Shown: in pieces, positions 44,668 to 54,397 of the stretch
Position numbering within the stretch: position 1 is the stretch's first letter
How the letters are laid out: each line of letters opens with the position of its first letter
DNA from: Rhodoferax mekongensis
Lineage (GTDB): Bacteria > Pseudomonadota > Gammaproteobacteria > Burkholderiales > Burkholderiaceae_C
DNA: 64,000 nt
Reading direction: 5' to 3'
NCBI RefSeq assembly: GCF_032191775.1
Contig: NZ_CP132507.1
Span: 3,125,001-3,189,000 of the forward strand
Notes under the pieces: generated by a model
Seen by the model: only the letters and a program-made list of their open reading frames with translations
Told to the model about the DNA's origin: nothing
Database searches by the model: none
Made by a program: the position numbers and the translations under genes

Positions 44668-45006
44668 TTACTTGCTACGGATGCGCTGGCTCTTTCGCGT
44701 GCGCTCCATGAAGTCATCGGGCTTGGTTTTGACCCAGGCCACAAAAGACGCCATGTCCGGGTGAGCCAGCAAGGCATCCACCGAGTTGAACTGTCTGGCC
44801 AACTCGGTTTCAGTGAATAGCGCGTGAATCTGGCGGTGGCATATCCGGTGCAGGCATTCGGTGTGCCTGCCGCCCTTGGACTTCGGAATCAAATGGTGTG
44901 CGTCGCGCTGCGCGAGTGGAATCTTGCGTTCACACAGCGGGCACCTGAAATCCGCAGGCACTTCCTGAACCCGCTCTTGCTGAAGCAGGCGCCTGATCCG
45001 GCCCAT
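44668..45006 (-). CDS. HNH endonuclease family protein
   Basis: 112 residues from the ATG at 45006 (MGRIRRLLQQERVQEVP). A compact HNH motif is seen: two cysteine pairs (CPLCERK and LHRICHRQIH) around DAHHLIPKSKGGRHTECL, with the catalytic His in AHHLIP. The rest (ELARQFNSVDALLAHPDMAS, FVAWVKTKPDDFMERTRKS) is the usual tail of this stand-alone family, so the gene is complete. Cellular role unknown. Its ATG overlaps the stop of the truncated BLUF gene (TAATG). Confidence 0.88.
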   Translation of the reverse strand: MGRIRRLLQQERVQEVPADFRCPLCERKIPLAQRDAHHLIPKSKGGRHTECLHRICHRQIHALFTETELARQFNSVDALLAHPDMASFVAWVKTKPDDFMERTRKSQRIRSK

Positions 45007-45239
45007 TACAGAATGGCGGAGTCTTTGTGCCGGGAGTCTTTCAGGATACGGTGGTACAGCGCATTCACGGCGGTCCGGTCCCTCTCCAGCTGCTGCAGGA
45101 AGATGCCATTGGACAAGCACAATGCGCCCGTGATGCCCGCAGACTGGTTGTTGCGCGCAGAACTCTGCAAGATGTCTTTGACATCGCCCGGGCCGAGGAT
45201 GGCGGCAGTGCGGCTTGCGTAGGTGAGCTGGATGAGCAT
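45006..45239 (-). CDS. Truncated BLUF photoreceptor domain protein
   Basis: 77 residues. The start is a good BLUF domain (MLIQLTYASR, SARNNQSAGITGALCLSNG, FLQQLERDRTAVNALYHRI) and the flavin-switch residues are present: Tyr7, Asn31 and Gln49, matching AppA Tyr21/Asn45/Gln63. It stops at DSAIL, before the last strand with the conserved Trp/Met and before the C-terminal helices that all known BLUF proteins have, so signalling is probably lost. The stop codon overlaps the HNH start (TAATG). Either a deletion remnant or a minimal flavin binder. Confidence 0.75.
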   Translation of the reverse strand: MLIQLTYASRTAAILGPGDVKDILQSSARNNQSAGITGALCLSNGIFLQQLERDRTAVNALYHRILKDSRHKDSAIL

Positions 45240-45345
45240 GGGTGTTGGCGTCCTTGGTTCAATTCATGATAGCCAGACACTCCACTTCTTGCCCGTCACA
45301 CCCCAGTAACCTCTGAAAGTGCTTGCGGCCCGGCCCGTCAGTCCA

Positions 45346-45759
45346 TTACACCTTGACGCTCGTGCGCAGCAATGCGGTTCGCAACTCGCGGGTGGCTGGA
45401 ATTGAAACATCCACGCCCTGCACCGCGAGGTCGAATGGTGAGCCCGGCTTGATGCAGGCAGGGAGCAGTTTTTTGACGGGAGTCACATTGGGGTGCTTGC
45501 CATCGGCGGGGCACATGCGCACACCAAATCCGGATTCCTCAAGCACCCCTTTGGCATACAGCTCTGCCAATTGCTGAAACGATACAAAGGTGGAACGCCT
45601 CACGTCTTTTCCGTTCGGCTCACGGACGCTGCGAACGATCTCGAACTTTCCCAGCGAGTCCCGCTGGGTATTCGTAAAGGGATGTACCACCAAGGTCACA
45701 CGGAGGCCCCCTTTGGGGGGCGCCAGCGTGTGCTCGACGGCGATATCAGTTAGCAACAT
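45346..45759 (-). CDS. Hypothetical protein
   Basis: 137 residues from the ATG at 45759, which has a clear AAGGAAAA ribosome site; the open frame extends 32 codons further without one. It begins MLLTDIAVEHTLAPPKGG and contains TLVVHPFTNTQRDSLGKFEI and VRSVREPNGKDVRRSTFVSF. No signal peptide, membrane helix or known motif was found. The alternating beta-like pattern suggests a small globular protein. Unrecognised. Confidence 0.6.
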   Translation of the reverse strand: MLLTDIAVEHTLAPPKGGLRVTLVVHPFTNTQRDSLGKFEIVRSVREPNGKDVRRSTFVSFQQLAELYAKGVLEESGFGVRMCPADGKHPNVTPVKKLLPACIKPGSPFDLAVQGVDVSIPATRELRTALLRTSVKV

Positions 45760-45845
45760 GTCGTTTTCCTTGTGAATCCATGGGCCGCATTCTGCCGCCT
45801 GTAGTGACCCGCTACCGCCTTCCACAGGCACTTTCGGCATCAAAT

Positions 45846-45895
45846 AGGCTTCCAACGCACGTGGAATATGCGGGAGCAGCTTCTATTTTGATAGC
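45846..45895 (+). repeat. Dispersed palindromic repeat copy (intergenic)
   Basis: ACGCACGTGGAATATGCGGG, AGCAGC, then TTCTATTTTGATAGC: core almost identical to the reference copy. Lies between the hypothetical gene and the CorA-like gene. Confidence 0.82.
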
Positions 45896-45915
45896 AAAAC
45901 GTCTGTCCAAGCCAC

Positions 45916-47574
45916 TCAGTCGCGGTCCCGATCGCGCGCCCAGATGGCAGCAAAGGCCTTCAACTTCGTCCAGGCACCCACCCGCTCTTCGGACAGCACA
46001 TCCAGAAAATCCGACAAGCGCTTGGACTTGGCCATGGTGTACACGGTGAGCGCGATGGTGACCACGAACACCACGGCGAACACCAGCACCTTGCGGGACA
46101 TGGGGGCGTCTGCCTCGGCCAACAGGTTCATGCCCAGGAAGCCGGTGGTGATGGTGCCGATCAAACCCAGGATGGTGACCACCGTCAGGCGCACCACCGT
46201 GTTGGCCTGGCGGCGCAGGCTGTCGGCCTCGAGGTAGTTGTTCATGTCGGCGATGCGCTCTTTGACTTCCGAGTACAGCGGGTCCAGCCCGAGGTGCTGC
46301 GCACACTTGGCAAACAGTGCGCGGGTCTGTGCTTGCTCCGAAATTTCATGAAACCAATAGCGGTGGGTAAAGCGCAAAAAGCCGGCAAAGCTGCTGCGGA
46401 TGCTGCGCTTGAAGGTGCGCACGCTGCCGGGGTCGCTGATGTTGAGGTTGCGCAGCGTCTCAGCCAGCCGGTCTGAAAACATCAAGAGCGCAGCCTTCTG
46501 AAAGTGCGCAATCAAAAACAGCAGGAAATGCTGGTGCCTGAACTGCGCCAGCACCCCCCGGTCCCGGCACGTGAAAAACTGGCTGTTGGCATCCCCCACC
46601 ACCACCAGCGAATGGCCGGTGCAAAGGTAGCGGGTGTGGGGCGCGGCGCCACCGGCGGTCCAGAAGCGGTCGTAGCAATAGCGCTCCTCAAAGTCCTGCA
46701 AGTGGTCGTTGGCAAAAGGCAGCGCCGCTTCGCCATCCGCACTACCCGCACCGGTGACCAAGCCGAGGCGCACAAAATCGCTGCGGCTCAGCATCTGGGG
46801 CTCGTCCACCGCCAGGTAGCCCAGCAGGGGCATGCGGTAGTACTCGATTTGCCGGTAACGCAATGCGCCCACGTGATCTGAATGGTCGCTCACCAAGGGT
46901 TGTAGCAGCCAATCCCAGTGGGCGGCAATGCGGGGTGCGCGGTGGCGGGCCACATGCGACATGAACAGATCGGGCTGGCCCGCATCCGACTGCGCCAGCA
47001 CCTGGCCTTGTGCGCCCAGCCACTCGGCCTGGTGCAAGCAATGCTGTGCCTGCCCCTGCGCATCCCAGCCCGAGGGGTAGCCGCGGCCGAAGCGGTAAAG
47101 CAGCTCTTGTGCGTGGGTGAGCGGCAGGTTGTCGCCCGCCACCTCCACATTGAGCAGCACCAGGTCCAGATCCAAAAAGAAATACAGGTCGACGTGCACC
47201 ACGCTCAGGGTGATGGGCTCAGCCCCGGGCCGCAACACCACGCGCACCGCGCTCACGTCGTGCCGGCGGAACACCCGCATGGGCGAGCCGTGCACCTGCC
47301 CGCCACCTTTTGCATGGCCTTCGCCGTACAGAAAGCGCTGCACATAGGGCAGAAAGGTCACGAACTCGTTGTAATGCCGCTCATGAAAGTTGCAGGCGTC
47401 GCCGGTGTACTCGTCCACCACCTCGCGCCACGGACTGGCGTCGCCCATGGCGGACAAGATTTCCCACGGTTTGGCGTGCCTGCCCTCGCCCCCCCGTACC
47501 GGCATCAGCCGCAGGGGCCACAACAAGATTTGACCGAAATGGCGAACGCAGTGGGGAGCTTCAGGCGTGTGCAT
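45916..47574 (-). CDS. CorA-like divalent cation transporter family protein
   Basis: 552 residues from ATG 47574 (MHTPEAPHC). The C terminus has two membrane helices, the first ending in the pore signature FLGMNLL (GMN motif), the second VLVFAVVFVVTIALTVYTMA, which places it in the CorA superfamily. The ~450-residue soluble head is larger than that of classic CorA (about 240), with a long coiled region before the pore (ERIADMNNYLEADSLRRQAN). Ion selectivity cannot be read. It is transcribed alone downstream of hutH. Confidence 0.85.
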   Translation of the reverse strand: MHTPEAPHCVRHFGQILLWPLRLMPVRGGEGRHAKPWEILSAMGDASPWREVVDEYTGDACNFHERHYNEFVTFLPYVQRFLYGEGHAKGGGQVHGSPMRVFRRHDVSAVRVVLRPGAEPITLSVVHVDLYFFLDLDLVLLNVEVAGDNLPLTHAQELLYRFGRGYPSGWDAQGQAQHCLHQAEWLGAQGQVLAQSDAGQPDLFMSHVARHRAPRIAAHWDWLLQPLVSDHSDHVGALRYRQIEYYRMPLLGYLAVDEPQMLSRSDFVRLGLVTGAGSADGEAALPFANDHLQDFEERYCYDRFWTAGGAAPHTRYLCTGHSLVVVGDANSQFFTCRDRGVLAQFRHQHFLLFLIAHFQKAALLMFSDRLAETLRNLNISDPGSVRTFKRSIRSSFAGFLRFTHRYWFHEISEQAQTRALFAKCAQHLGLDPLYSEVKERIADMNNYLEADSLRRQANTVVRLTVVTILGLIGTITTGFLGMNLLAEADAPMSRKVLVFAVVFVVTIALTVYTMAKSKRLSDFLDVLSEERVGAWTKLKAFAAIWARDRDRD

Positions 47575-47617
47575 GGTGGCCAGTATCGCACTGGCCGCTC
47601 GCATTGAAAACCGGGCT

Positions 47618-49165
47618 TTAACCCGGAATCCAGAGGGCCGGCAAGCCGCCCAAGGGCTTCAACAGCCGGGCCACCGCGCCGCCCTGTACCAGTTGGGTCG
47701 CATGCGCAATGTCAGGCGCCAGGTAGCGGTCCACATGGTGGGCTGCGATGTCCTGGCGCAAGAGTGCGTGCACCTCTTCCAGGATGGGCGAGCTGGTCAG
47801 CGGGCGCAAAAATTCAATGCCTTGCGCCGCCGCCAGCAACTCAATCCCGAGGATGTGCGCGGTGTTGTGGATCATGTTTTGCAAACGTCGCGCGGCAAAT
47901 GTGGCCATGGACACATGGTCTTCCTGGTTGGCGCTGGTGGGCAGGCTGTCCACACTGGCGGGGTGGGCCAGCGATTTGTTCTCGGACGCCAGCGCGGCAG
48001 CGGTGACGTGCGCGATCATGAAGCCGCTGTTCAGGCCCGCATCCGCCGTCAGGAAAGGCGGCAGGCGCGACACGCTGCTGTCGATCAACATGGCAATGCG
48101 GCGCTCGGCGATCGCGCCCACTTCGGCTATGGCCAGGGCCATGCCGTCCGCCGCCAGGGCCACGGGTTCGGCGTGGAAGTTGCCACCGGAAATCATGGCG
48201 CCGTCTTCGGGGAACACCAACGGGTTGTCGGTGACCGCATTCGCCTCAATCAGCAGCACGCGTGCCGCGTGGCGCAGTTGGTCAAGCGCCGCACCCACCA
48301 CCTGCGGCTGGCAGCGCAGGCAATACGGGTCTTGCACGCGGTCATCGCCTTCGGCGTGGCTGGCGCGGATGGCACTGCCCTTAAGCAGCTCGCGGTAGTA
48401 CTGGGCCACGTCGATCTGGCCGGGCTGGCCGCGTACCGCATGGATGCGCGGATCAAACGGGCCGTCGCTCCCGCGGGCGGCGTCCAGCGTGAGGGCGCCA
48501 ATCACCAGCGCAGCCTCCAGCACCGGCTCGAAGGCCAGCAAGCCGTGCAAGGCCAGCGCGGTGGACGTTTGGGTGCCGTTGATCAGGGCCAGGCCTTCTT
48601 TGGCTTCCAGCGTCAGCGGGGCAATGCCAGCGGCTTGCAGGGCCTGCAGTGCGGGCACGCGCTTGCCATCCAACAGCATGTCGCCCTCGCCCATCAATGC
48701 CAGCGTCATGTGCGACAACGGCGCCAAATCGCCCGAGGCGCCCACCGAGCCTTGTGAGGGCACGCAGGGCACGAGGCCCGCGTTGTGCACCGCCAGAATG
48801 GTGTCCACCACCACCTCGCGGCAGCCCGAGTAGCCGCGCGCAAGACTGGCAGCCTTGGTCGCCATCATCAGCCGCATGATGGGTGCTGCCAAAGGCTCGC
48901 CCACGCCCACGCTGTGGCTGCGGATCAGGTTGCGCTGCAAGGTGTCGAGCTGGTCTTTGTCGATGCGCTTGTTCGCCAGCTTGCCGAAGCCGGTGTTCAC
49001 GCCATAAACCGGCGCGTCGCCATCAGCGGCCGCCTTGACCAGCGCATGGGCGGCGCGGATATTGACGCGGGCAGATTCGGGCAAGCTCAGCTGGCACACG
49101 CCGGCGTGAATGAGGCCGAGTTCATCCAGCGTGATCTTGCCGGGGTTGAGAATCAATGAAGTCAT
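47618..49165 (-). CDS. hutH: Histidine ammonia-lyase
   Basis: 516 residues from ATG 49165. It deaminates histidine to trans-urocanate using a self-made MIO group; the forming triad is Ala143-Ser144-Gly145 in [45 protein letters not shown] and the active-site Tyr53-59 region are intact. It is second in the hutU-hutH unit on the minus strand, 110 bases after hutU, and divergent overall from hutCDIGF. Control by HutC with urocanate as inducer is expected. Confidence 0.96.
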   Translation of the reverse strand: MTSLILNPGKITLDELGLIHAGVCQLSLPESARVNIRAAHALVKAAADGDAPVYGVNTGFGKLANKRIDKDQLDTLQRNLIRSHSVGVGEPLAAPIMRLMMATKAASLARGYSGCREVVVDTILAVHNAGLVPCVPSQGSVGASGDLAPLSHMTLALMGEGDMLLDGKRVPALQALQAAGIAPLTLEAKEGLALINGTQTSTALALHGLLAFEPVLEAALVIGALTLDAARGSDGPFDPRIHAVRGQPGQIDVAQYYRELLKGSAIRASHAEGDDRVQDPYCLRCQPQVVGAALDQLRHAARVLLIEANAVTDNPLVFPEDGAMISGGNFHAEPVALAADGMALAIAEVGAIAERRIAMLIDSSVSRLPPFLTADAGLNSGFMIAHVTAAALASENKSLAHPASVDSLPTSANQEDHVSMATFAARRLQNMIHNTAHILGIELLAAAQGIEFLRPLTSSPILEEVHALLRQDIAAHHVDRYLAPDIAHATQLVQGGAVARLLKPLGGLPALWIPG

Positions 49166-49275
49166 AAATATTTCCGGAGGGAGGGGTTCAACCAGGGACA
49201 CCGCAGAACTGGCTCCGCCAGGCTGCTGGTGTCGTCCCCTGGAGGGGAGGCGCCGAAGGCGCTCAGGGGTGTTTC
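49166..49275. repeat. GC-rich hairpin-containing intergenic element between hutU and hutH
   Basis: Contains three small stems: GAGCGCCTTCGGCGCCTC, CCCCTCCAGGGG and CTGGCGGAGCCAG (minus strand). It resembles the REP-like intergenic blocks I know from Comamonadaceae, but only one copy is in the window. It could stabilise the upstream hutU message or reduce read-through. Confidence 0.4.
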
Positions 49276-50961
49276 TTAACTTTTCAACATGGGCAGGTTC
49301 ATACCTTGCTCGCGTGCGCATTGCTTTGCAATTTCATACCCGGCATCCGCATGGCGCATCACGCCGGTGCCGGGGTCGTTCCAGAGCACGCGCTCCAGGC
49401 GCTTGGCGGCAGCGTCCGTGCCGTCGGCCACGATGACCACGCCGCTGTGCTGGCTGTAGCCCATGCCCACGCCACCGCCATGGTGCAAGCTCACCCAAGT
49501 GGCGCCACCGGCGGTGTTCAGCAGTGCGTTCAACAAAGGCCAGTCGCTCACCGCGTCTGAGCCGTCTTGCATGCTTTCGGTCTCGCGGTTGGGTGATGCG
49601 ACCGAGCCGCTGTCCAGGTGGTCACGCCCGATGACGATGGGGGCTTTGAGCTCGCCGTTTTTCACCATCTCGTTAAAGGCCAAGCCGGCGCGGTGGCGCT
49701 CACCCAGGCCGATCCAGCAGATGCGTGCCGGCAGGCCCTGGAAGGCAATGCGCTCGCCCGCCATGTCCAGCCAACGGTGCAGGTGCGCGTCTTCGGGGAA
49801 CAACTCTTTCATCTTCGCGTCCGTCTTGCGGATGTCTTCCGGGTCGCCACTCAAGGCCACCCAGCGGAACGGACCCTTGCCGCGGCAGAACAGAGGGCGG
49901 ACATAGGCGGGCACAAAACCGGGGAAGTCAAATGCATTTTTCACGCCCTGGTCCAGCGCCACCTGGCGGATGTTGTTGCCGTAGTCCACGGTGGGAATGC
50001 CCATGGCCTGGAAATCCAGCATGGCCTGCACATGCACCGCGCAGCCTTGCGCAGCCGCCAGGCGCAGCGCAGCGTGCTGGGTATCGTCCGCCTGCGCGGC
50101 GCGCCACTGCTCTACCGACCAGCCGGGCGGCAGGTAGCCGTGCACCAGGTCGTGTGCGGAGGTCTGGTCGGTCACCATATCGGGGCGCGGGCCACCGGCG
50201 CGCGCGCGGCGCACCATCTCGGGCAGCAGCTCAGCGGCATTGCCCAGCAGGGCCACCGACACGGCTTTACCCTCGGCCGCATAGCGGGCCATGCGCTGCA
50301 GCGCGTCGTCCAGATCCGTGGCTTGTTCGTCCACATAGCGGGTCTTGAGGCGAAAGTCGATACGGCTTTGCTGGCACTCGATATTCAGGGACGAAGCTCC
50401 TGCAAAGCTGGCCGCCAGCGGCTGCGCGCCACCCATGCCGCCCAAGCCTGCCGTCAAAATCCATTTGCCCTTCAGATTGCCACCAAAGTGCTGCTTGCCG
50501 GCTTCCACAAACGTCTCGTAAGTGCCTTGCACGATGCCCTGGCTGCCGATGTAGATCCAGCTGCCGGCCGTCATCTGGCCGTACATCATCAGGCCCTTTT
50601 TATCCAGCTCATGAAAGTGCTCCCAGGTCGCCCACTTGGGCACCAGGTTGGAGTTGGCGATCAGCACGCGCGGCGCGTCGGCATGGCTGCGGAACACGCC
50701 CACCGGCTTGCCGCTTTGCACCAACAGGGTCTCGTCGTCATTCAAGTTACGCAGGCTCTCCAGGATGGCATCAAAGCATTCCCAGTTGCGTGCGGCCTTG
50801 CCGATACCGCCGTACACCACCAGCGCGTCGGGGTCTTCTGCCACCTCAGGATCCAGGTTGTTTTGCAGCATGCGGTAGGCGGCCTCAATCAGCCAGTTTT
50901 TGCAATGCAGGGTGGTGCCATGGGGTGCGCGCACAGGCCGGGCTTGGGAGGGTGCAGACAT
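49276..50961 (-). CDS. hutU: Urocanate hydratase
   Basis: 561 residues from ATG 50961; a TTG seven codons earlier is less likely. It converts urocanate to imidazolonepropionate with tightly bound NAD+ as electrophile. Signatures include [75 protein letters not shown] and the end [15 protein letters not shown]. It is first in the minus-strand hut unit and shares its promoter region, with a HutC-like operator, with hutC. Confidence 0.97.
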   Translation of the reverse strand: MSAPSQARPVRAPHGTTLHCKNWLIEAAYRMLQNNLDPEVAEDPDALVVYGGIGKAARNWECFDAILESLRNLNDDETLLVQSGKPVGVFRSHADAPRVLIANSNLVPKWATWEHFHELDKKGLMMYGQMTAGSWIYIGSQGIVQGTYETFVEAGKQHFGGNLKGKWILTAGLGGMGGAQPLAASFAGASSLNIECQQSRIDFRLKTRYVDEQATDLDDALQRMARYAAEGKAVSVALLGNAAELLPEMVRRARAGGPRPDMVTDQTSAHDLVHGYLPPGWSVEQWRAAQADDTQHAALRLAAAQGCAVHVQAMLDFQAMGIPTVDYGNNIRQVALDQGVKNAFDFPGFVPAYVRPLFCRGKGPFRWVALSGDPEDIRKTDAKMKELFPEDAHLHRWLDMAGERIAFQGLPARICWIGLGERHRAGLAFNEMVKNGELKAPIVIGRDHLDSGSVASPNRETESMQDGSDAVSDWPLLNALLNTAGGATWVSLHHGGGVGMGYSQHSGVVIVADGTDAAAKRLERVLWNDPGTGVMRHADAGYEIAKQCAREQGMNLPMLKS

Positions 50962-51004
50962 CTTCAAACTCGCTTTCAGCAAAAATTCAATGTCGCTGAG
51001 TCTA

Positions 51005-51018
51005 CTTGTCTAGACATG
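51005..51018. promoter_or_regulatory. Candidate HutC operator between hutU and hutC
   Basis: CTTGTCTAGACATG is a 14-base palindrome with one mismatched pair, centred in the 79-base divergent region. GntR/HutC-type repressors bind such short inverted repeats; placement lets one site control both hut units and hutC itself. Confidence 0.55.
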
Positions 51019-51040
51019 CCTATGCAACTACAATTTGCTG

Positions 51041-51769
51041 ATGGTTTCCACCACACCGACCCCCTCAGGCGCTGCGGCGCCCTACACCCACGTCAAAAAC
51101 TTTTTGATGGAAGGCCTGTCGCAAGGCCGCTGGACGCCGGGCAGCCAGATGCCCTCCGAATCCGAGCTGGTGCAGCAGTTCAAGGTCAGCCGCATGACGG
51201 TGGGCCGCGCCATCCGCGAGTTGCAGGCCGAAGGCTTTGTGACTCGGGTGCAGGGCGTGGGCACCTTTGCGGCGCACTTGGCCCGGGTGTCGTCCACCCT
51301 GACTATCAAAGACTTGCACGAAGAAATTGCAGCGCGCGGCCACCAGCACCAGGCACGGGTCGTGCTGTTACGTGAAGAGTTGGCAGTAGATGGCTTGGCC
51401 CAGCAACTGGGCCTGCCGCTGGGGGCGCCGGTGTTTCACACCCTGATCGTGCACTCCGAGAACGGCGTGCCGCTGCAGTGCGAAGACCGCTATGTGAACC
51501 CCGCCTGCGTGCCCGACTATTTGAACGTGGACTTCAGCCAGACCACGCCCACCCACTACCTGCTGGAAGTCGCCCCCTTGTGGGAGGCGCAATACTCCAT
51601 CGAGGCTGGCCCACCCAGCCCGCAAGAGGCAGAGCTGCTGGGCATCACCCCGCAGGACCCCTGCCTCATCATCGTGCGCCGCACCATGAACCGCGATGTG
51701 CCCATCACCCTGGCGCGCTTGGTGCACCCCGGCACCCGCTACCAGATTCAAGGGCAGTTCAAGCCATGA
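51041..51769 (+). CDS. hutC: Histidine utilisation repressor HutC (GntR family)
   Basis: 242 residues from ATG 51041. An N-terminal GntR winged helix (YTHVKNFLMEGLSQGRWTPG, MPSESELVQQFKVSRMTVGR, RVQGVGTFAA) is followed by a UTRA effector domain (QCEDRYVNPACVPDYLNVDF, LLEVAPLWEAQYSIEAGPPS). It represses hut genes until urocanate binds. It is first of a five-gene unit (hutC-D-I-G-F) in which every junction overlaps by four bases. Confidence 0.95.
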   Translation: MVSTTPTPSGAAAPYTHVKNFLMEGLSQGRWTPGSQMPSESELVQQFKVSRMTVGRAIRELQAEGFVTRVQGVGTFAAHLARVSSTLTIKDLHEEIAARGHQHQARVVLLREELAVDGLAQQLGLPLGAPVFHTLIVHSENGVPLQCEDRYVNPACVPDYLNVDFSQTTPTHYLLEVAPLWEAQYSIEAGPPSPQEAELLGITPQDPCLIIVRRTMNRDVPITLARLVHPGTRYQIQGQFKP

Positions 51770-52362
51770 CGCTGCGCCTCATCCACGCGCAGGAATGCCC
51801 ACCCCAGCCTTGGCGCAACGGCGGCGGCCAAACCCGCGAGTTGCTGGTGTGGCCGCCCGGGGGCGACTGGCAGCTGCGCATCAGCCGGGCCGACATCGCG
51901 GCTGACGGCCCCTTTTCTGCCTTCCCCGGTGTGCAACGCTGGTTTGCCGTATTGCAAGGCGCGGGGGTTGCATTGGCGCTAGCCAAACCGCAGACATTGC
52001 GTGCCGGCGATGCGCCGCTGGAATTTGACGGTGCCGCTGCGCCCCACTGCCGCCTGCTGGACGGCCCCACCCAAGACCTGAACCTGATGGCGCGGCAAGG
52101 CCGAGGCTTCATGCAGATAGTCATTGCGGGGCAAGCGTGGCACAGCCCGCTGGCCATGCGCGGCCTGTACAGCACCGGCGCCGGGACATGGAGCGACGGC
52201 GCACGTCAAGTACCTATCAGCGCCCACACCCTGCTGTGGAACGAAACGACTGACACTGCCCAGTGGACGTTTACCCCGGACACCTGCGCAGCGCCCACGC
52301 ACATCGCACCGGCGTACTGGCTGGGCTTTACCCCGCACACATCGGATGGAGCCACACCATGA
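51766..52362 (+). CDS. hutD: HutD family protein
   Basis: 198 residues, a bicupin-like fold: [40 protein letters not shown] and [17 protein letters not shown] are typical of HutD. In Pseudomonas it limits hut expression, probably by sensing a pathway metabolite; it is not an enzyme of the pathway. Overlaps hutC and hutI by ATGA at each end. Confidence 0.92.
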   Translation: MTLRLIHAQECPPQPWRNGGGQTRELLVWPPGGDWQLRISRADIAADGPFSAFPGVQRWFAVLQGAGVALALAKPQTLRAGDAPLEFDGAAAPHCRLLDGPTQDLNLMARQGRGFMQIVIAGQAWHSPLAMRGLYSTGAGTWSDGARQVPISAHTLLWNETTDTAQWTFTPDTCAAPTHIAPAYWLGFTPHTSDGATP

Positions 52363-53588
52363 GCCTTACCCACACCGCCACCACGCTTTGGCACCACGCC
52401 CGCATCGCCAGCCTGCATGGCAGCGAACCCTGGGGGTGGCTGGAAGACGGCGCCATGCTGACCCGTGGAGAACACATCATCTGGTGTGGCCCGCGCACTG
52501 AGCTGCCTGCCGAGCACAAGCAAAGCATCACGCAAGAGGTAGATTTTGATGGTGCCTTGGTCACTCCCGGCCTGGTGGACTGCCACACCCACTTGGTGTA
52601 CGGCGGCGACCGCGCAGCCGAGTTCGAAATGCGCTTGCAAGGCGCCAGCTACGAACAGATTGCGCAAGCAGGCGGTGGCATACGCTCCAGCGTGGCCGCC
52701 ACCCGAGCCGCCAGCGAAGCCACCTTGCTCGCCGGCGCCACCCGCCGCGCCCGGAGCCTGATGGCTGAGGGAGTCACCACCATCGAGATCAAGTCGGGCT
52801 ACGGCCTGAGCCTGGAGGACGAGGCACGCTGCCTGCGCGTGGCGCGCACTCTGGGCGTGCGCCTGCCCTTGAGCGTGCGCACCACCTACCTGGGCGCCCA
52901 CGCCGTGCCGCCCGAATTTGCCGGGCGTAACGACGAATATGTGGATGCCGTTTGCGCCTGGATGCCCGAGCTGCACGCCCGAGGGCTGGTCGATGCCGTA
53001 GACGCATTCTGCGAAACCATAGGCTTCACCCCGGCCCAAACGCGCAGCGTGTTTGAGGCGGCACGGGCCTTGGGGCTACCCGTCAAACTGCATGCCGAGC
53101 AGCTCAGCGACCAGGGCGGCGCGGGGCTGGCAGCAGAGTTCGGCGCCCTCTCGTGCGACCACCTGGAGCACCTCAGCGACGCTGGCATACGCGCCATGCA
53201 AGCCGCTGGCACCGTGGCCGTGCTGCTGCCCGGCGCCTATTACTTTTTGCGCGAGACCAAGCTGCCGCCCATAGACGCCCTGCGCGCCCACGGCGTGCCC
53301 ATGGCCATCGCCACCGACCACAACCCCGGCACCTCGCCCGGCTTGTCCATGCTGCTCATGCTCAACATGGCCTGCACCTTGTTCCGCCTGACACCCGAAG
53401 AAGCCCTGCGTGGCGCCACGGTACACGGCGCACGCGCCTTGGGCCTGCACGACCGGGGCACCTTGGCTGCCGGCCAGCGGGCCGACTTCTGTGTGTGGGA
53501 CCTGGACCACCCCCGCGAATTGGCCTACTGGTTCGGCCACAACCCTTGCCGCCGCACCATCGTAGGCGGACTGGAGCGCACCCTGTGA
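52359..53588 (+). CDS. hutI: Imidazolonepropionase
   Basis: 409 residues of the amidohydrolase superfamily. It hydrolyses imidazolone-5-propionate to N-formimino-glutamate. The metal site is visible in [20 protein letters not shown] (HxH), [13 protein letters not shown] (His/Glu) and [18 protein letters not shown] (Asp). [17 protein letters not shown] is also standard. Translationally coupled to hutD (ATGA) and hutG (GTGA). Confidence 0.97.
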   Translation: MSLTHTATTLWHHARIASLHGSEPWGWLEDGAMLTRGEHIIWCGPRTELPAEHKQSITQEVDFDGALVTPGLVDCHTHLVYGGDRAAEFEMRLQGASYEQIAQAGGGIRSSVAATRAASEATLLAGATRRARSLMAEGVTTIEIKSGYGLSLEDEARCLRVARTLGVRLPLSVRTTYLGAHAVPPEFAGRNDEYVDAVCAWMPELHARGLVDAVDAFCETIGFTPAQTRSVFEAARALGLPVKLHAEQLSDQGGAGLAAEFGALSCDHLEHLSDAGIRAMQAAGTVAVLLPGAYYFLRETKLPPIDALRAHGVPMAIATDHNPGTSPGLSMLLMLNMACTLFRLTPEEALRGATVHGARALGLHDRGTLAAGQRADFCVWDLDHPRELAYWFGHNPCRRTIVGGLERTL

Positions 53589-54397
53589 CACAAGCGATCA
53601 CCCACCACCCGACCTACACCCTCACGCCCGGCAGCAGCCCGCTACTGGTGAGTTTTCCGCATGTGGGCACCGACATCCCCGACGCCATTCGCAGCCGCCT
53701 GGTGCCCCGCGCACACAAGGTAGAAGACACCGACTGGCACCTCGAGGCCCTCTACGCCTTTGTGCGCGACATGGGTGCCGGCACCATCGTCCCGCGCCAT
53801 GCACGCTACGTGGTGGACCTGAACCGTCCGCCCGAGAACGCACCCATGTACCCCGGCGTGAACAACACCGAGCTGTGCCCCACCCGCTTTTTCAGCGGCG
53901 AACCGCTGTACCTGCCGGGCCAGGAGCCCACCGAATCCGAAGTCGCTCAGCGCGTGACGGACTATTGGCGCCCTTACCACGACGCGCTGGACGGCGAATT
54001 ACAGCGCCTGCGCACGCTGCACGGCCACGCCGTGCTGTTTGATGCGCATAGCATCTGCTCGGTGCTGCCCTGGCTGTTTGAGGGCCGCCTGCCGGACCTG
54101 AACCTGGGCACCGTGAATGGCACCAGCGCCGCACCAGCTCTGCGCGAGCAGCTATCAAAAGTATTGCAAAGCCAGTCTGAATTCACGCAGGTGGTGGATG
54201 GCCGCTTCAAAGGCGGCCACATCACCCGCAACTACGGCCACCCGGCCGAGCAGGTGCACGCCATCCAGCTGGAAATGTGCTGGCGCTGCTACATGGCGGA
54301 GGAGCCGCCCTACGCAGTAGCACCCGACCGCGCAGCCCGCGTGCTGCCCATGCTGCACGCGCTGGTGCGCACCATGACCGACTGGAGGCCCGCATGA
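53585..54397 (+). CDS. hutG: N-formylglutamate deformylase
   Basis: 270 residues from a GTG that overlaps the hutI stop. It removes formate from N-formylglutamate, the final step of the HutF-HutG route. Features are [75 protein letters not shown] and [15 protein letters not shown]. About residues 180-195 are encoded by a stretch strongly resembling the dispersed palindromic repeat (54124-54170), although relatives seem to have a similar length there. Confidence 0.95.
   Translation: MTQAITHHPTYTLTPGSSPLLVSFPHVGTDIPDAIRSRLVPRAHKVEDTDWHLEALYAFVRDMGAGTIVPRHARYVVDLNRPPENAPMYPGVNNTELCPTRFFSGEPLYLPGQEPTESEVAQRVTDYWRPYHDALDGELQRLRTLHGHAVLFDAHSICSVLPWLFEGRLPDLNLGTVNGTSAAPALREQLSKVLQSQSEFTQVVDGRFKGGHITRNYGHPAEQVHAIQLEMCWRCYMAEEPPYAVAPDRAARVLPMLHALVRTMTDWRPA
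54124..54170 (+). repeat. Probable palindromic repeat-derived stretch inside hutG
   Basis: AGCGCC, then CTGCGCGAGCAGCTATCAAA (18 bases of the family core without a mismatch), then a weak closing stem TATTGC. In sense and in frame with hutG. The left part (GTGGAAT) is not recognisable. Confidence 0.5.

Noticed and set aside
49618..51375. 585-codon plus-strand frame opposite hutU
   Set aside because: Shadow frame; hutU is unambiguous on the minus strand.
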